Source of the DNA: Pseudomonadales bacterium
Lineage (GTDB): Bacteria; Pseudomonadota; Gammaproteobacteria; Pseudomonadales; Halieaceae
Length of the DNA stretch: 64,000 nucleotides
Reading direction: 5' to 3'
Assembly: GCA_024234815.1 (NCBI GenBank)
Contig: JACKNO010000003.1
Span: 186,001-250,000, forward strand
Notes under the pieces: model-generated
The model's input: the letters and a program-made list of their open reading frames with translations, nothing else
Told to the model about the DNA's origin: nothing
Databases searched by the model: none
Part shown: positions 62,938 to 64,000 of the stretch, piece by piece
Position numbering within the stretch: the stretch's first letter is position 1
Layout of the letters: each line of letters begins with the position of its first letter
Program-made: the position numbers and the translations under genes

Positions 62938-64000
62938 GGCGCTGCCCGCCGTTTTCTCACCAGGCCCTTGGCCGCGCGAAATCGCTGCACCAGCGGAATA
63001 TGCGCGGGGCACACATAGGAGCAGGAGCCGCACTCGAAACAGTCCAGCAAGTGGAATTCATCGGCCATTCGCTCCACCTGCCCCGCCCGCGCCAGCAAGC
63101 CGAGCTGGGACGGGTTGAGAAACAGCGGGCAGGCGTCCACGCAGTAAGCGCAGTGGATACAGGGGTACTCCACTGGCGCCCTGGTCTGGGACTCGGTGAA
63201 CGCGATAAAGCCCGACGTACCCTTGGTGATGGGGATATCCAGGCTGGGCAGGGCCTGGCCCATCATCGGGCCGCCCAGGAATACACGACTGGTGCTGGCC
63301 GCCATCCCGGCGTATTCCAGTGCGAAACGCAGCGGCGTGCCGATGGGAATACGGTAATTGCCTTTCTTGCTGATGGCCGGCCCGCCGATGGTAATCACCC
63401 GCTCCTGGATGCCGCGGCCGTGGGGCAACAGGCGGCCGATCTCGGCGGTGGTAGCCACGTTAACGGTCACCACACTCACGTCCGAAGGCAGGCCGCCGGA
63501 CGGCACCTCCCGCCCCAGCAGGGCCCGGATCAGCATTTTCTCCGCGCCCTGGGGGTATTTGACCGCCACGACTTCCACCGTGACCGGCAGGTCGCCGGGC
63601 AGGCCCGCGCGCAGGGCATCCGCGACATCGAGCTTGTTCGCCTCCACGCCGATAATGCAGCGCGCGGCGCCGGTGACCTTCAACAGGTAGCGGATGCCGG
63701 TAAAAATATCGGCCTGCTGCTCCAGCATCACCCGGTGGTCCGTGGTCAGGTAGGGCTCACACTCCACGCCGTTGATGATCAGGGTGTCGATGGTCTTGTC
63801 AGCAGGCACTTTCAGTTTTACATGGGTGGGAAAGGCCGCGCCGCCGAGGCCGACTATCCCCGCCTGCTGAATGGCGAGCAGAATCTCCTCGGCCGAGGCC
63901 GTTGCAACATCACAGGGCGTACCGTCGCTGACCTCCTGGCTGGAGCCCGGGAAGGGCTTGAGATAAATCGCCGGCGCCATGCGACCGCTGATGCCGGGGG
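62934..64000 (-). CDS. rnfC: Rnf electron transport complex subunit C, partial (5' end beyond the window)
   Basis: The frame is open to the window edge. GLGGAAFPTHVKLKVPADK and LIINGVECEPYLTTDHRVML are the FMN/NADH-binding Nqo1-like fold, VTIGGPAISKKGNYRIPIGT the SLBB region. The C-terminus binds two [4Fe-4S] clusters: CIHCAYCVDACPLFLNPSQL and CFECGSCSYVCPAHIPLV. No coiled or Ala/Lys-rich C-terminal tail of enterobacterial RnfC is present. Order rnfC-D-G-E-A is like Acetobacterium; rnfB is not seen after rnfA. Confidence 0.92.
   Translation of the reverse strand, partial: PGISGRMAPAIYLKPFPGSSQEVSDGTPCDVATASAEEILLAIQQAGIVGLGGAAFPTHVKLKVPADKTIDTLIINGVECEPYLTTDHRVMLEQQADIFTGIRYLLKVTGAARCIIGVEANKLDVADALRAGLPGDLPVTVEVVAVKYPQGAEKMLIRALLGREVPSGGLPSDVSVVTVNVATTAEIGRLLPHGRGIQERVITIGGPAISKKGNYRIPIGTPLRFALEYAGMAASTSRVFLGGPMMGQALPSLDIPITKGTSGFIAFTESQTRAPVEYPCIHCAYCVDACPLFLNPSQLGLLARAGQVERMADEFHLLDCFECGSCSYVCPAHIPLVQRFRAAKGLVRKRRAAP

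Overview
The window reads as a chromosomal segment of a GC-rich, aerobic gammaproteobacterium, probably a marine oligotroph of the Cellvibrionales/Halieaceae kind. This placement is inferred from gene content: an Rnf complex, a branched-chain keto-acid dehydrogenase, a meta-cleavage lower pathway, TIGR03805/03806-like beta-helix/cytochrome proteins and a tmRNA tag close to the Escherichia coli one. No rRNA or tRNA gene is present, so taxonomy stays tentative.

Layout. (1) 1-5.5 kb is a conserved block: an NSS sodium symporter, smpB, a lipoprotein that fuses a beta-helix to a di-heme cytochrome, and the tmRNA gene ssrA. (2) About 5.55-34.6 kb is an accessory island lying directly downstream of ssrA. 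It opens with six tandem 50-bp palindromic units at the end of an ISL3-family IS. A membrane-anchored Mrr-type nuclease and an IS66-family element follow. The IS66 element has a perfect 8-bp target duplication, carries a 345-bp tandem duplication of its own right end, and interrupts a dead serine recombinase. The core is a four-gene minus-strand operon that I read as type III Druantia (druH-druE), followed by an HNH nuclease with an EVE/PUA-like N-terminus and a protein with a possible uracil-DNA-glycosylase-like fold. The rest of the island holds a HEPN protein, a secreted 12-residue-repeat protein, a broken metallophosphoesterase, a NYN/PIN-like protein, an N-formylglutamate amidohydrolase-like protein, a Fic protein with a palindromic operator over its start codon, and a PLD-helicase-DUF3427 protein with a Nudix hydrolase. 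The helicase and druantia genes look clearly less GC-rich than the flanks.

(3) 34.6-40.1 kb: a VWA protein diverges from an ECF sigma factor and a translationally coupled partner. Next is a second beta-helix/cytochrome gene coupled to a MauG/CcpA-like di-heme protein. (4) 40.2-46.7 kb: an iodotyrosine-deiodinase-like flavoprotein, then leucine-type dehydrogenase, E2, E1beta and E1alpha of the branched-chain keto-acid dehydrogenase, with a divergent Lrp-type regulator (bkdR-like). (5) 46.8-54.7 kb: housekeeping and stress genes (SDR, yghU, gnd, zinc-ribbon protein, M20 peptidase, ubiX, dmeF-like CDF exporter, DUF6491 lipoprotein).

(6) 54.8-58.9 kb: hydratase, acylating acetaldehyde dehydrogenase and 4-hydroxy-2-oxovalerate aldolase. 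Together they convert 2-oxopent-4-enoate to pyruvate and acetyl-CoA, and a divergent GntR regulator sits beside them. A 470-bp gap holds two nested inverted repeats. (7) 58.9-64 kb: a tightly overlapping rnfC-D-G-E-A operon (rnfC runs off the window) that continues into a small Cys-rich membrane protein and a plant-type ferredoxin-NADP reductase, with no rnfB in sight. The small Cys-rich protein is an attractive candidate Rnf maturation or iron-delivery factor. The Druantia operon with its two extra genes, the palindromic array beside ssrA and the extended Rnf operon are the parts most worth following up.
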